Shown in pieces: positions 25,936 through 35,454 of a DNA stretch of 64,000 nucleotides. The notes under the pieces are model-generated. The model did not search any database, was not told the DNA's origin, and saw only the letters and a list, made by a program, of their open reading frames with translations. The stretch comes from an uncultured Pelagibacteraceae bacterium (GTDB taxonomy: Bacteria > Pseudomonadota > Alphaproteobacteria > Pelagibacterales > Pelagibacteraceae). Where the stretch lies: positions 1-64,000 of the forward strand of contig CACDSX010000003.1 of assembly GCA_902555655.1 (NCBI GenBank), written 5' to 3'. Every line of letters begins with the position of its first letter. Within the stretch, counting starts at the first letter, position 1. Both the position numbers and the translations under genes were made by a program.

Positions 25936-26247
25936 ATGGAAATTGACCCTTTTATATTTAGATTAAGTATATTTATTCTATCAATATTTGTTGGATATTA
26001 TGTTGTTTGGAGTGTAACTCCATCTTTACACACACCATTAATGTCAGTAACAAATGCAATTTCATCAGTTATTATTGTGGGTGCAATTATTGCTGCTTTA
26101 GCAAATAATGAGAGTAATTTTTTTTCTTTATCAAGTTCATTTGGTTATTTAGCAATTACGTTAGCAGCGGTTAATATTTTTGGTGGTTTTTTAGTAACAC
26201 AAAGAATGTTAGCTATGTATAAAAAAAAGAAGAAAGAAAAAAAATAA
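25936..26247 (+). CDS. pntAB: NAD(P) transhydrogenase subunit alpha part 2
   Basis: 103 residues with three or so membrane helices, beginning FIFRLSIFILSIFVGYYVVWSV and including SVTNAISSVIIVGAI, a well-kept segment of the domain II alpha part that lines the proton channel. It closes with a lysine-rich tail. Its last base is the first base of pntB (stop/start overlap), so the subunits are made together. Confidence 0.95.
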   Translation: MEIDPFIFRLSIFILSIFVGYYVVWSVTPSLHTPLMSVTNAISSVIIVGAIIAALANNESNFFSLSSSFGYLAITLAAVNIFGGFLVTQRMLAMYKKKKKEKK

Positions 26248-27641
26248 TGTCTGCAAATTTATCTGCAATTTTTTATTTAATTTCAGGAGTCCTTTTTATT
26301 TTAGCATTAAGAGGCTTATCTTCTCCTGAAACTTCAAGACAAGGTAATTTTTTCGGTATTATTGGAATGATTATTGCTATAACAGTCACATTCCTTTCTG
26401 TTGGAAATTTTTCAATTGGTTTTTTATATGTTTTTGTTTTCTTGTTAATAGGAGGTGCAATAGGTTCATTTATTGCTTTTAAAATTCCGATGACAGCTAT
26501 GCCGGAACTTGTGGCTGGGTTTCATAGCTTAGTTGGTTTGGCAGCAGTATTTGTTGCTATTTCAGCATTTATAAATCCGGAAGCATTTAATCTAGGAGTA
26601 CCCGGAAATATTAAGCTTGCTAGTTTAATTGAGATGTCAATAGGGGGTGCGGTTGGAGCTATTACTTTTTCTGGATCTATTATAGCTTTTTTAAAACTAC
26701 AGGGGATTATGTCAGGTGCACCTATTACTTTTAAAGGTCAGCATTTATTAAATGCTATAATTTTAATTTCAATTGTAGTTTTGACTTATTTGTTATGCGC
26801 ATCACAATCATCTAGTTTATTTTGGATTTTGATTGGTGTCTCTTTTTTAATTGGATTTTTATTAATTATTCCTATTGGTGGCGCTGATATGCCAGTGGTA
26901 ATATCTATGCTTAACTCATATTCAGGTTGGGCTGCAGCTGGAATAGGTTTTACATTAGAAAACACAGCTTTAATTATTACAGGGGCGTTAGTTGGTTCTT
27001 CTGGTGCAATTCTTTCTTACATAATGTGTAAAGGAATGAATAGATCTTTTTTCAATGTTATTTTAGGAGGGTTTGGTGCAACAGAACAAGCATCTTCTAA
27101 TCAAAATAAAGAAAAGAGACCAGTTAAAAGTGGTAATGCAGATGATGCTGCTTTCTTAATGAAAAATGCTTCTTCTGTAATAATTGTCCCTGGATATGGA
27201 ATGGCAGTTGCTCAAGCTCAACATGCCTTAAGAGAAATGGTTGATACATTAAAAAAAAACGATATTAAAGTTTCATATGCTATTCATCCTGTTGCAGGCA
27301 GAATGCCTGGGCATATGAATGTTTTATTAGCTGAAGCTAATGTTCCATACGATGAAGTTTTCGAATTAGAAGAAATAAATAATGATTTTGCAAATGCTGA
27401 TGTAGCTTTTGTAATTGGAGCTAATGATGTGACAAATCCTGTAGCAAAAACTGATCCTCAAAGCCCAATTTATGGTATGCCTGTTTTAGATGTAGAAAAA
27501 TGTAAATCAGTCTTATTTGTTAAAAGAAGCTTGTCCCCAGGCTATGCAGGCATTGACAATGATCTTTTTTATAAAGAAAATACCTTAATGTTATTTGCTG
27601 ATGCCAAAAAGATGACCGAGGATATTACAAAAAATCTATAA
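26247..27641 (+). CDS. pntB: NAD(P) transhydrogenase subunit beta
   Basis: 464 residues. The first 270 residues are membrane helices of domain II (FHSLVGLAAVFVA, GADMPVVISMLNSYSGWAAA); the last 180 are the NADP(H)-binding domain III with IIVPGYGMAVAQAQHALREM, HPVAGRMPGHMNVLLAEA, GANDVTNP and KRSLSPGYAGIDN. All signature segments are intact, so the enzyme should be active. It ends 2 bases before the stop of a convergent membrane-protein gene. Confidence 0.97.
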   Translation: MSANLSAIFYLISGVLFILALRGLSSPETSRQGNFFGIIGMIIAITVTFLSVGNFSIGFLYVFVFLLIGGAIGSFIAFKIPMTAMPELVAGFHSLVGLAAVFVAISAFINPEAFNLGVPGNIKLASLIEMSIGGAVGAITFSGSIIAFLKLQGIMSGAPITFKGQHLLNAIILISIVVLTYLLCASQSSSLFWILIGVSFLIGFLLIIPIGGADMPVVISMLNSYSGWAAAGIGFTLENTALIITGALVGSSGAILSYIMCKGMNRSFFNVILGGFGATEQASSNQNKEKRPVKSGNADDAAFLMKNASSVIIVPGYGMAVAQAQHALREMVDTLKKNDIKVSYAIHPVAGRMPGHMNVLLAEANVPYDEVFELEEINNDFANADVAFVIGANDVTNPVAKTDPQSPIYGMPVLDVEKCKSVLFVKRSLSPGYAGIDNDLFYKENTLMLFADAKKMTEDITKNL

Positions 27642-27643
27642 TT

Positions 27644-29170
27644 TTATTTACACAAGTTAATTATTTGCTCCTTTTTAATCTTTTTAGAATAATATTCCCA
27701 TATGCCGTTAACAGAGTAAATTTGTTCTTTTGAACAATAAGTTTCTTTAGAATAAGAACCACCATTGATTTGCTGAAAATTTTTTGTATTAAAATTGTTA
27801 TATATATTTAAAATTAGTATTGTAGATAACATAGTGTAATTAAATATTTTTTTTATCTTAAAATTATTTAAAAAAATTACTAATCCTAACAATATAAACC
27901 AATCAAAGTAAATTTCATAATAAAATGCATTTGATCTGAATAAAGTAATAAATTTTATCGCTAAGTATAAAATTATAAATATGTTTAAGTGATAGTATTC
28001 TTTAAATTTTTTAGATGCAATTGTAAGAGCAAAAACTGCCAAAATGATAAGACTATTTTTTTTGATTTCAAAAATTGACAATAATAATTCTTTTAAATTG
28101 TGTATTCCAAATAGTATAAACTCTTTTATCCAAAGAATAGTGTCATATGATTGATCTAATTTGATATCTCCTAGGTACCCTCTAATTTTTGAAATTTTAA
28201 AAAATACCCAAAAAGTTCTTTCTCCACCATTGGTAAAATTTATAACTAAATTGTAAATCACTAAAAAAGAGAGCAATAAAGTTAAATTAAAAAAAATCGA
28301 TATGTTTTTATAGGAGTTTATTTCAATTAAACTAAAAAAACTTATTAGAAAAAAAAGATAAATAATTACAAGATAAGCAGTCGAGTGTAATTGTTCACTT
28401 CTTATAGAAATTAAAGAAATTATTAAAAAAGTAGAAATTAAGAAATAAAGCAGATCTCTCTTATTTTTTATTAAAAACTTAATATTTTTAATCAAACAAA
28501 AATTGAATTTTTTATAATGCAAAATAATAAGAAGCATCAGAGGTATGTAGAATATTATTTGAACTTTATTAATAATAGAAAGTATTATAAAAAAATTAAA
28601 AAAAAATATTTTCAAGTTTTGATACTTATTACTATCTACTAAACTCATTAAGATAAACATGGAGATTATCAACAGTAGCAAAGTTAATGGCTCAACTCTA
28701 TATTGAGAGATATGTGTTAAAAATCCGTTAGATGTAATAAGAATAAATGTAAATAATATTAAATTTTTTGCACCAAATTTTTTAAAAATTTTGATTATGA
28801 ATAAGGTAAGAACAGTATTTAAAAGTAAACCAAAAATCCTCGATTGAAAAATTAAAGATTGAGTTTTATTTTTAATATTATCTAAATTGTTAAAATCATT
28901 TATATCTGGTACTTGTAAAATATTTAATAGATCTATTACTTTTAAATAAAAAGAAAATAATAAGTAGGAAATATGACCTGGCTCATCATATTTTTCTTGT
29001 TCAATATTCGAGTAAATTAATAAAGAATTATATGTATTCCAAAATTCTTGATCATAATTTACATAAAAACTTTCGTAAGGATTTTGAATATTAAAAAAGA
29101 AAATTAAGCTAAAAAAAATTACTAAAAAATATGAAAGAAAAATCTCGTCTTTAAATAATTTATTAATCAT
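27644..29170 (-). CDS. GT39-like integral membrane glycosyltransferase, probable
   Basis: 508 residues with about 11-13 membrane segments. The first large periplasmic-type loop has YDEPGHISYLL (61-71), an acidic pair in the place of the catalytic Asp of the ArnT/PMT (GT39, GT83) superfamily, and there is a soluble C-terminal tail. These enzymes use polyprenyl-phosphate sugars on the periplasmic face. It starts 6 bases after the 3' CCA of initiator tRNA on the same strand and has no ribosome-binding site, so its message probably comes from tRNA processing. The family call is tentative. Confidence 0.55.
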   Translation of the reverse strand: MINKLFKDEIFLSYFLVIFFSLIFFFNIQNPYESFYVNYDQEFWNTYNSLLIYSNIEQEKYDEPGHISYLLFSFYLKVIDLLNILQVPDINDFNNLDNIKNKTQSLIFQSRIFGLLLNTVLTLFIIKIFKKFGAKNLILFTFILITSNGFLTHISQYRVEPLTLLLLIISMFILMSLVDSNKYQNLKIFFFNFFIILSIINKVQIIFYIPLMLLIILHYKKFNFCLIKNIKFLIKNKRDLLYFLISTFLIISLISIRSEQLHSTAYLVIIYLFFLISFFSLIEINSYKNISIFFNLTLLLSFLVIYNLVINFTNGGERTFWVFFKISKIRGYLGDIKLDQSYDTILWIKEFILFGIHNLKELLLSIFEIKKNSLIILAVFALTIASKKFKEYYHLNIFIILYLAIKFITLFRSNAFYYEIYFDWFILLGLVIFLNNFKIKKIFNYTMLSTILILNIYNNFNTKNFQQINGGSYSKETYCSKEQIYSVNGIWEYYSKKIKKEQIINLCK

Positions 29171-29176
29171 TATTTT

Positions 29177-29253
<77 letters not shown>

Positions 29254-29259
29254 ATATAA

Positions 29260-29454
29260 TTAAATTCTGTTCTTAAGTTTATTTAATTTTTTTACTCTTT
29301 TAATATTTTCTTGGAGTATTCTTTTTTTTTTTTCAGAAGGTTTTTCATATGTGTTCTTAAGTTTAATAACTTTAAAAAACCCGTCACGCTGGAGTTTTCT
29401 TTTTAAAACTCTTAACGCTTGTTCGACATTATTATCTTTTACTTCTATTTTAAT
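29260..29454 (-). CDS. rpsU: 30S ribosomal protein S21, apparent ATT start
   Basis: 64 residues. KIEVKDNNVEQALRVLKRKL and YEKPSEKKKR are the S21 core and it has the basic C-terminal tail. There is no in-frame ATG or GTG. A GGAGGT (29464-29459) lies 5 bases before an ATT at 29454, and starting there gives an N-terminus in register with S21 of other bacteria. The alternative is a TTG at 29466 that would bury the GGAGGT inside the gene and add four residues. S21 sits at the mRNA exit side of the small subunit. Same strand and 6 bases from the initiator tRNA. Confidence 0.9.
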   Translation of the reverse strand: MKIEVKDNNVEQALRVLKRKLQRDGFFKVIKLKNTYEKPSEKKKRILQENIKRVKKLNKLKNRI

Positions 29455-29458
29455 AACT

Positions 29459-29464
29459 ACCTCC
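29459..29464 (-). promoter_or_regulatory. strong Shine-Dalgarno for rpsU
   Basis: GGAGGT on the minus strand, followed by AGTT and then ATT AAA ATA. Its spacing decides for the ATT start over the TTG that overlaps it. Confidence 0.6.
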
Positions 29465-29521
29465 AAAAAAAAGCTTAGTTAGCACTTTTATAATTTTATG
29501 TCTATTTATTTTATTCATTTT

Positions 29522-30088
29522 TTAAATTTGTTTTTGTTTTTCCTTCAGTTTTTTTTCTCTTTTTATTCTTCTTTCAGCTTTTTCGATAGCTTCGATTAAA
29601 TCTTTCTGAGTAAATAAATTGAGTGCAACAGGGTCTTTTGGTGACAAGTTGTTATAATTCCAATAACTTTTGTTTCTGATAGAAGTAACAGAGTTTTTTG
29701 TTATTCCAACCAATCTTGCAATTTGTGAATCTTTTAAAATATTATGTTGTTTTATAAGCCAAAGCGCAGAGTCAGGTTTATCTTGACGTTTTGAAAGAGG
29801 GATATATTTTTTTATTTTTTTTTCTGTATTTGAAATTTCAATATCAGAACCTTTTATCTCCAAAGGCCTATTTTTATCTTTTGAAGATAAGTCAATTTCT
29901 TCTCTAGAAAGCTGACCAGATATAATTGGGTTGTATGCTTTTATACCTTTTGCCACTTCTCCATCTGCAATACCTTGAATTTCGACTTCATGAAGCTTAC
30001 AAAAATCTGCAATTTGTTTAAATGTTAAAGTTGTATTTTCAACAAGCCATACAGCAGTTGCCATTGGCATTAAGGGTGCATTAGACAT
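29522..30088 (-). CDS. trcR: cell-cycle transcriptional regulator TrcR-like (DUF1013) protein
   Basis: 188 residues, beginning APLMPMATAVWLVENTTLTF and continuing FCKLHEVEIQGIADGEVA, then GITKNSVTSIRNKSYWN with a helix-turn-helix look near residue 125-145. This is the DUF1013 family, confined to alphaproteobacteria, named TrcR for a role in cell-cycle transcription. The C-terminus is a charged Lys/Glu helix. It begins at the base next to the stop of rpmE, so the two are one transcript. Confidence 0.85.
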   Translation of the reverse strand: MSNAPLMPMATAVWLVENTTLTFKQIADFCKLHEVEIQGIADGEVAKGIKAYNPIISGQLSREEIDLSSKDKNRPLEIKGSDIEISNTEKKIKKYIPLSKRQDKPDSALWLIKQHNILKDSQIARLVGITKNSVTSIRNKSYWNYNNLSPKDPVALNLFTQKDLIEAIEKAERRIKREKKLKEKQKQI

Positions 30089-30319
30089 TTAACTTTTTTT
30101 TTCTGATTTGAAATTTTGAAATTTTTTATTAAATTTACTTATTCTTCCTTTATCCATTAATTTTTGTTTACCACCTGTCCAAGCAGAATGAGATTTAGGA
30201 TCGATTTCTAATTTAAGTAGATCACCTTCAGCTCCCCATGTTGACTTTGTTTCAAATTGAGTGCCATCAGTCATTTCAACTTTGATAGTATGATAGTTAG
30301 GATGTATTTTTTTTTTCAT
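30089..30319 (-). CDS. rpmE: 50S ribosomal protein L31
   Basis: 76 residues. [19 protein letters not shown] at the start and [20 protein letters not shown] at the end are the L31 signatures. The zinc-binding Cys residues of the C+ form are missing, so this is the zinc-independent form. First gene of the rpmE-trcR pair on the minus strand. Confidence 0.95.
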   Translation of the reverse strand: MKKKIHPNYHTIKVEMTDGTQFETKSTWGAEGDLLKLEIDPKSHSAWTGGKQKLMDKGRISKFNKKFQNFKSEKKS

Positions 30320-30354
30320 TCCGAGACTTATAGCAAAAGATTTTTTTAAAACAA

Positions 30355-31095
30355 TTAAAAGTTAAGTAATTTTTCTTGAAATTTTGTATTTATATTTGGA
30401 TTAGAGGCAATAACATTTATATTTTCAATATTATTAAGGTTTATATCATTGATTATTCCTCCAGCTTCTTTTACTAAAACAATGCCAGCAGCAATATCCC
30501 ATATATTTATCTCTTTTTGAAAATATCCATCATACCTTCCTGCTGCAACGTAAGCTAAATCTAAAGCAGCACAGCCAGTTTTTCTATTTGGAAAATTAGG
30601 CTCAATTTTTAACTTGCCTCCAACTGCAAATAAACAATCTTGAAAGTTGTTCTTATTAGAAACTCTTATTCTTTGGTTATTGAAAAAGGCACCATTATCC
30701 TTTTCAGCAAAAAACATTTCATCTTTTATAGGATCATAAATTAAACCTGAAACAATTTCATTTTTCGATTTCAGAGCAATTGATATTGCAAAATGAGGAA
30801 CGCCATGTAAAAAGTTTATGGTCCCATCTATTGGATCAATAATCCAAGTATTATCATTATCTTTATTATCTTCAACTCCTTTTTCTTCAGATATAAAAGA
30901 ATAATTTGGTCTAGCTTTTTTTAATTCATCCATAATTATTTTTTCTACTTTAATATCGGCATTACTTACAAAATCTGCAGGACCTTTTTTAGAGACTTGT
31001 AATTTTTCAATTTCTCCAAAGTCTCTTATAAGAACTTTTGAAGCTTTATCACTAGCTTTAATCATTATATTTAAGTTTGCAGAAATTGAATTCAT
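30355..31095 (-). CDS. suhB: inositol monophosphatase family protein
   Basis: 246 residues. [18 protein letters not shown], the metal-binding [18 protein letters not shown] (about 85-103) and [17 protein letters not shown] (about 200-216) are the complete set of IMPase motifs with all acidic metal ligands. Bacterial members hydrolyse inositol phosphates, fructose bisphosphate or act on rRNA antitermination (SuhB); the actual substrate here is not shown. It follows efp by 3 bases. Confidence 0.88.
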   Translation of the reverse strand: MNSISANLNIMIKASDKASKVLIRDFGEIEKLQVSKKGPADFVSNADIKVEKIIMDELKKARPNYSFISEEKGVEDNKDNDNTWIIDPIDGTINFLHGVPHFAISIALKSKNEIVSGLIYDPIKDEMFFAEKDNGAFFNNQRIRVSNKNNFQDCLFAVGGKLKIEPNFPNRKTGCAALDLAYVAAGRYDGYFQKEINIWDIAAGIVLVKEAGGIINDINLNNIENINVIASNPNINTKFQEKLLNF

Positions 31096-31098
31096 AAA

Positions 31099-31659
31099 TT
31101 AAATTTTTTTTATATACTCGAGGTTTCGAGTATCAACTATCACTTCATCACCCGCTTCAATAAAAGGAGGTACTTGAATATTTAAGCCGTTACTCAAAAC
31201 CGCTGGTTTGTATGATGATGAAACCGTTTGCCCTTTCAAAGCTGCATCAGTAGTTTCTATACTACATGTTACTTGATTTGGTAAATTAACTAAAATCGGT
31301 GACTCATTATAAAAACTTACTGATACTTCTAAGTTTTCAGTTAGCAATTTCCCTTTTTCACCTATAATTTCTTTTTTTATTTCAATTTGTTCAAATGATT
31401 TAGGATTCATAAAAAAATAGTTATTTTCATCTTTGTACAAAAAATTGTAATTTATTTCCTCTAACGAGGCTTTTTCAACAGTTTCACTTGATCTAAATCT
31501 TTCATTCAATTTCGTATTTTTATTTACACTTTTCATTTCAATTTGAGCAAATGCTCCACCCTTGCCAGGTTTTACATGTTGAGTTTTAAGAACTTGCCAT
31601 AAATCATTTTTATGTTCCAAAAGCATTCCTACTCTAATTTCACTAGCATTAATTTTCAT
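31099..31659 (-). CDS. efp: elongation factor P
   Basis: 186 residues, three beta-barrel domains. VKPGKGGAF near residue 30-37 holds Lys33, the equivalent of the post-translationally modified lysine that enters the peptidyl-transferase centre. GDEVIVDTRNLEYIKK at the C-terminus is the EF-P signature. It rescues ribosomes stalled at proline runs. No epmA or epmB gene is seen in the window. Its start overlaps the end of thiE by 4 bases. Confidence 0.96.
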   Translation of the reverse strand: MKINASEIRVGMLLEHKNDLWQVLKTQHVKPGKGGAFAQIEMKSVNKNTKLNERFRSSETVEKASLEEINYNFLYKDENNYFFMNPKSFEQIEIKKEIIGEKGKLLTENLEVSVSFYNESPILVNLPNQVTCSIETTDAALKGQTVSSSYKPAVLSNGLNIQVPPFIEAGDEVIVDTRNLEYIKKI

Positions 31660-32270
31660 TTTAAAATTTTTATTGCATCTATTGGTTTTAATTTTTTATT
31701 ATTCCAAATGTAGCCTGAAATAGCCAAAAAGTTTGCTTTATTCAATAAAAGTTTTTTATAATTGATTGAATTTATACCCCCTATAGCAACAATAGGAGTT
31801 TTTGTTAATTTTGATATCTTTTTTAATAAATTTAAATTTGCTTTGAATTTAGTTTTTTTTGTTTTCGAAGCATAGAATGCCCCAAAAGCCAAATAGTCAG
31901 CTTTATTTTTAATTGCTAATTTTGCAAGTTTAATTGAATTATGGCAAGTAATTCCAATTGTTTTTTTTTTGATAATTTCTCTTGCTTTGATGATATTCAT
32001 ATCTTTTTGACCTAAGTGGCACCCATCTGCATTAAGTTTTTTTGCAAGTAACACATCATCATTTATTAAAAATTTTGTCTGATATTTTTTGCAAATCTTT
32101 TTAATTCTTTTTCCAATTACTAATTTTTTTTTAAAAGATAGTTTTTTAAGTCTTAGTTGAAAGAAACTCACTTTTTTCGATTTTAAGATTTCAATTAAAT
32201 CATTATAAAAAGATATTGTTATTTTATTTGGTGAAATAAGGTAAATAAATTTTTTTTTATTAATTATCAA
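31656..32270 (-). CDS. thiE: thiamine phosphate synthase-like protein
   Basis: 204 residues. FFQLRLKKLS, FLINDDVLLAKKLNADGCHLGQKD and YLAFGAFYASKTK and VAIGGIN follow the order of the ThiE/TenI barrel; QLR and LIND bind HMP-PP and HLGQ-D is the phosphate/metal segment. It joins HMP pyrophosphate to thiazole phosphate. The start is a TTG inside the end of fba (11-base overlap). thiD is also present in the window but thiC is not; HMP auxotrophy is known in SAR11. A TenI function cannot be fully excluded. Confidence 0.8.
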   Translation of the reverse strand: MIINKKKFIYLISPNKITISFYNDLIEILKSKKVSFFQLRLKKLSFKKKLVIGKRIKKICKKYQTKFLINDDVLLAKKLNADGCHLGQKDMNIIKAREIIKKKTIGITCHNSIKLAKLAIKNKADYLAFGAFYASKTKKTKFKANLNLLKKISKLTKTPIVAIGGINSINYKKLLLNKANFLAISGYIWNNKKLKPIDAIKILK

Positions 32271-33267
32271 TTTCTCTTGACCATTTGCCTTGTGCTGCTA
32301 ACGTGTTCATTTTTGCTCGATGATCAAATATTTTTTGAGTACCCTCAATATCTTTAATATTTTTTGACCAAAATTTAAGGGCACTTTGTTGAAGTGCTCG
32401 TCCATAAGAATAACTCATAATAAAATTCGTATTATTAATTTTATTAATTAAATTTAGATTTTCAGTTGCTTCTATTTCAGATTGCCCACCAGACAAAAAA
32501 GCAATCCCTGGTACTTCTGATGGAACAGAACTTTTTAGACATTTTAAGGTCAATTCTGCAACCTCTTTGCTTGTAATTTTATCTTTAGATTTATTTCCAG
32601 CCAAAATCATATTAGGCTTCAATATTATTCCTTTTAAATCAACTTTGTGCAGGATAAGCTCTTCAAAACATTTTTGTATTACTTCAGAAGTTTTTTGATA
32701 ACAATCATTAGCTGAATGATCTCCATCCATTAATATCTCTGGTTCAACAATGGGAACCATATTGCACTCTTGAACTAATGCTGAATATCTAGCTAGAGCA
32801 TGTGCGTTTGAATGTATTGACAACTTGCTTGGGTAATCTTTTGATATAGTATAAACACCTCTCCATTTTGTAAACTTTGCCCCAAGATTATAGTATTCTT
32901 TTAATCTCTCTCTAAGCCCATCTAGACCTTCAGTAATTTTTTCTTCAGGTGAACCTGCTAAAACTTTTGCACCAGTATCAACTTTTATACCTGGGTGGGA
33001 TCCTAAACTTGAAATTAATTCTGGAATTTTATTTTTCTTTGAAGAAATCTGTTTAATTGTTTCATCGTATAAAATAACACCACCTATACAATTAGTCATG
33101 CTTGAGGAACTAAAAAGAGTTTCTCTAAACAATAACCTGTTTTCTGCTGTTGATGGAACATTGACACTATCTAATCTTTTTGTCATTGTTCCCGTGCTCT
33201 CATCTGCAGCTAAAATACCTTTTCCATTTCCTAAAATTTCAAGAGCTATATTATTTAATTTGGTCAT
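32260..33267 (-). CDS. fba: fructose-bisphosphate aldolase, class I
   Basis: 335 residues. GILAADESTGTMTKRLD at the start and GIILKPNMILAG (the Lys of the K-P-N-M stretch forms the Schiff base) plus FLSGGQSEIEAT are typical of the animal-like class I enzyme. It cleaves fructose 1,6-bisphosphate to triose phosphates, or runs in reverse for gluconeogenesis. It is preceded 1 base away by pgk on the same strand, in a tkt-gap-pgk-fba cluster. No phosphofructokinase is seen. Confidence 0.95.
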   Translation of the reverse strand: MTKLNNIALEILGNGKGILAADESTGTMTKRLDSVNVPSTAENRLLFRETLFSSSSMTNCIGGVILYDETIKQISSKKNKIPELISSLGSHPGIKVDTGAKVLAGSPEEKITEGLDGLRERLKEYYNLGAKFTKWRGVYTISKDYPSKLSIHSNAHALARYSALVQECNMVPIVEPEILMDGDHSANDCYQKTSEVIQKCFEELILHKVDLKGIILKPNMILAGNKSKDKITSKEVAELTLKCLKSSVPSEVPGIAFLSGGQSEIEATENLNLINKINNTNFIMSYSYGRALQQSALKFWSKNIKDIEGTQKIFDHRAKMNTLAAQGKWSREIDN

Positions 33268-33268
33268 A

Positions 33269-34447
33269 TTAATTTAAAGCTTTTATACCAGGAAGTTCTT
33301 TTCCTTCAAGATATTCTAAAAATGCTCCACCTGCAGTAGAAACAAAATTAAAACTATCAACTGCTTTAATTTGGTTTAAAACTGCAATCGTATCTCCACC
33401 TCCTGCAATAGAATAAATTAATTTAGCTTTATTCATTTTAACAATTTTTTTTGCAATCTCAAAACTTCCGTAAGCAAATTCTGGATTTTCAAAATAACCT
33501 GCAGGGCCATTCCATAAAATTGTTGCACTATTTTCAATAATCTTTTTAATTTTGTCTATAGTTTTTGGTCCAATATCTAGAATTAAATCATCATTTGTAA
33601 TTTCATTAAGTTCTTTTATCTGAGGTTTATCTGATGTACTTTTTCCTACAACAACATCTACAGGATAAATAATTGAGCATGAGTGTGTTTTTATAATTCT
33701 AAAAATTTCAGCAATTATAGACTCGCAATTATTTTCTTTTATAGATTTTCCAATAGGACTACCCATATAATTTAGAATATTGTTAGCCATCCCACCTACA
33801 ATAATTATATTATTAAATTTAGGTATCAAATTTTTAATTATACCTATTTTTGTAGAAATTTTAGATCCCCCAATAATACAAGTGATTGGTTTTTTGATTT
33901 CACTCGTAACTTTTTTTAATGCATTTATTTCTGTTTCTAATTGAATCCCTGCATAAGATGGTAAAAATTTCGTTATCTCACTTACAGAAGCATGGGCTCT
34001 ATGTGAGCACGAAAATGCATCATTAACGAATATGTCAGCAAGTTTTGCTAGATGTTTAGAAAAATTCGTGTCATTTTTTTCCTCTTCATCATAGAATCTA
34101 ATATTTTCCAAAATTACCACACGGTCTGTTGTGTCTTTAAACAACTCCTCTTTTTTAAGATTAAAAATATTTTCTTGAATAAGTCTTACTTTTTGAGTTA
34201 TTTTTTTTTCTAAACTTTCACAGATTGGTTTTAATGAAAGTTCTTTATTTACTTTTCCTTTTGGTCTCCCTACATGTGAAATAATTAAAATTTTAGATTT
34301 TTTTTCAATTAAGAAGTTAATTATTGGTAGTATTTTAACAATTCTTGTTTGGTCTGTAATTATTCCGTTTCTAAGGGGGACATTTAAATCCAATCTTAAC
34401 AAAATTATTTTTTCATTCAGATTTTCATGATCTTTAATATATTTCAT
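33269..34447 (-). CDS. pgk: phosphoglycerate kinase
   Basis: 392 residues. LRLDLNVPL, HVGRPKGKVN, NDAFSCSHRAHASV and GGSKISTKIG are the N-domain substrate sites; GPAGYFENP and STAGGAFLEYLEGKELPG close the nucleotide domain. It transfers phosphate between 1,3-bisphosphoglycerate and ADP. Shares one base with gap, giving translational coupling. Length and motifs are complete. Confidence 0.97.
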   Translation of the reverse strand: MKYIKDHENLNEKIILLRLDLNVPLRNGIITDQTRIVKILPIINFLIEKKSKILIISHVGRPKGKVNKELSLKPICESLEKKITQKVRLIQENIFNLKKEELFKDTTDRVVILENIRFYDEEEKNDTNFSKHLAKLADIFVNDAFSCSHRAHASVSEITKFLPSYAGIQLETEINALKKVTSEIKKPITCIIGGSKISTKIGIIKNLIPKFNNIIIVGGMANNILNYMGSPIGKSIKENNCESIIAEIFRIIKTHSCSIIYPVDVVVGKSTSDKPQIKELNEITNDDLILDIGPKTIDKIKKIIENSATILWNGPAGYFENPEFAYGSFEIAKKIVKMNKAKLIYSIAGGGDTIAVLNQIKAVDSFNFVSTAGGAFLEYLEGKELPGIKALN

Positions 34448-35454
34448 TAAGAAATTTTATGAAGATATTCAGCTATGTCACACATCCTATTGGAAAAGCC
34501 CCATTCGTTATCATACCACGCAGAAATTTTACCCATATTTTTTCCAACTACATTAGTTAAAGTTGTATCAACTATTGATGAAGCAGGATTATGATTAAAA
34601 TCGATAGATACCAGTTTTTCTTGAGTTACCTCAAGAACATTTATTTTTTGTTTTTTACTAAAATTTTGAAATGCTAAATTAATACTTTCAATACTCAAAT
34701 CTTTTTTTGTACAAAAAACCAGTTCAACCAAAGAAACATTTGGAGTTGGAACTCTCATAGCAACACCTTCTAATTTCCCCTTTAGAGATGGTATGATTTC
34801 ACCAATAGCTTTTGATGCTCCTGTTGAAGTTGGAACTATAGATTGGCTAGCAGATCTCGCCCTTCTTGGATCTTTATGAGAATTGTCTAAAATTCTTTGA
34901 TCGCTTGTAAAAGCATGAATTGTTGTCATAAAGCCTTTTTCAATTTCAAAATTTTCATTTAAAACGTTAGCAATAGGTGCAAGACAATTGGTTGTACAAG
35001 ATGCTGCAGAAATAATTCTGTCATTTTTTTTTAGAACATTTTCATTGACACCAAACACAATTGTTTGGTCAGCATTTTTACATGGTGCCGAAACAATAAC
35101 CTTTTTTGCGCCGTTATTTAAATGCGGTAACAACTTATCTTTAGAGTTAAATTTTCCAGTGCATTCAAAAACATAATCGACATCAAATTTTTTCCAGTTA
35201 ATGTTATTTAAATTTGTTTCTTGACTAAAGGAAATTTTGTTTTTGTTAATGATCAAATGATTTTCATCAAAGTTAACTTCAGCATTAAATTTTCCATGAA
35301 TAGAATCATATTTTAAAAGTGACGAACATGCTTGAGCACTTGTTCTATTGTTAATATGTTTTATCTCCAAATTTTTATTATTATTCTCAATGATAGCACG
35401 AACTATCATTCGTCCTATTCTACCCATCCCATTGATACCAACTTTTATCTTCAT
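34447..35454 (-). CDS. gap: glyceraldehyde-3-phosphate dehydrogenase
   Basis: 335 residues. INGMGRIGR starts the Rossmann fold, [10 protein letters not shown] holds catalytic Cys153, and [10 protein letters not shown] and [12 protein letters not shown] complete the catalytic domain. The loop that normally reads N-D after the second strand is HINNRTS (33-39): the Asp that favours NAD by gripping the ribose hydroxyls is replaced by Asn36, followed by Arg37. That pattern can favour NADP or dual use, so cofactor choice should not be assumed. It overlaps tkt by 4 bases and pgk by 1. Confidence 0.96.
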   Translation of the reverse strand: MKIKVGINGMGRIGRMIVRAIIENNNKNLEIKHINNRTSAQACSSLLKYDSIHGKFNAEVNFDENHLIINKNKISFSQETNLNNINWKKFDVDYVFECTGKFNSKDKLLPHLNNGAKKVIVSAPCKNADQTIVFGVNENVLKKNDRIISAASCTTNCLAPIANVLNENFEIEKGFMTTIHAFTSDQRILDNSHKDPRRARSASQSIVPTSTGASKAIGEIIPSLKGKLEGVAMRVPTPNVSLVELVFCTKKDLSIESINLAFQNFSKKQKINVLEVTQEKLVSIDFNHNPASSIVDTTLTNVVGKNMGKISAWYDNEWGFSNRMCDIAEYLHKIS

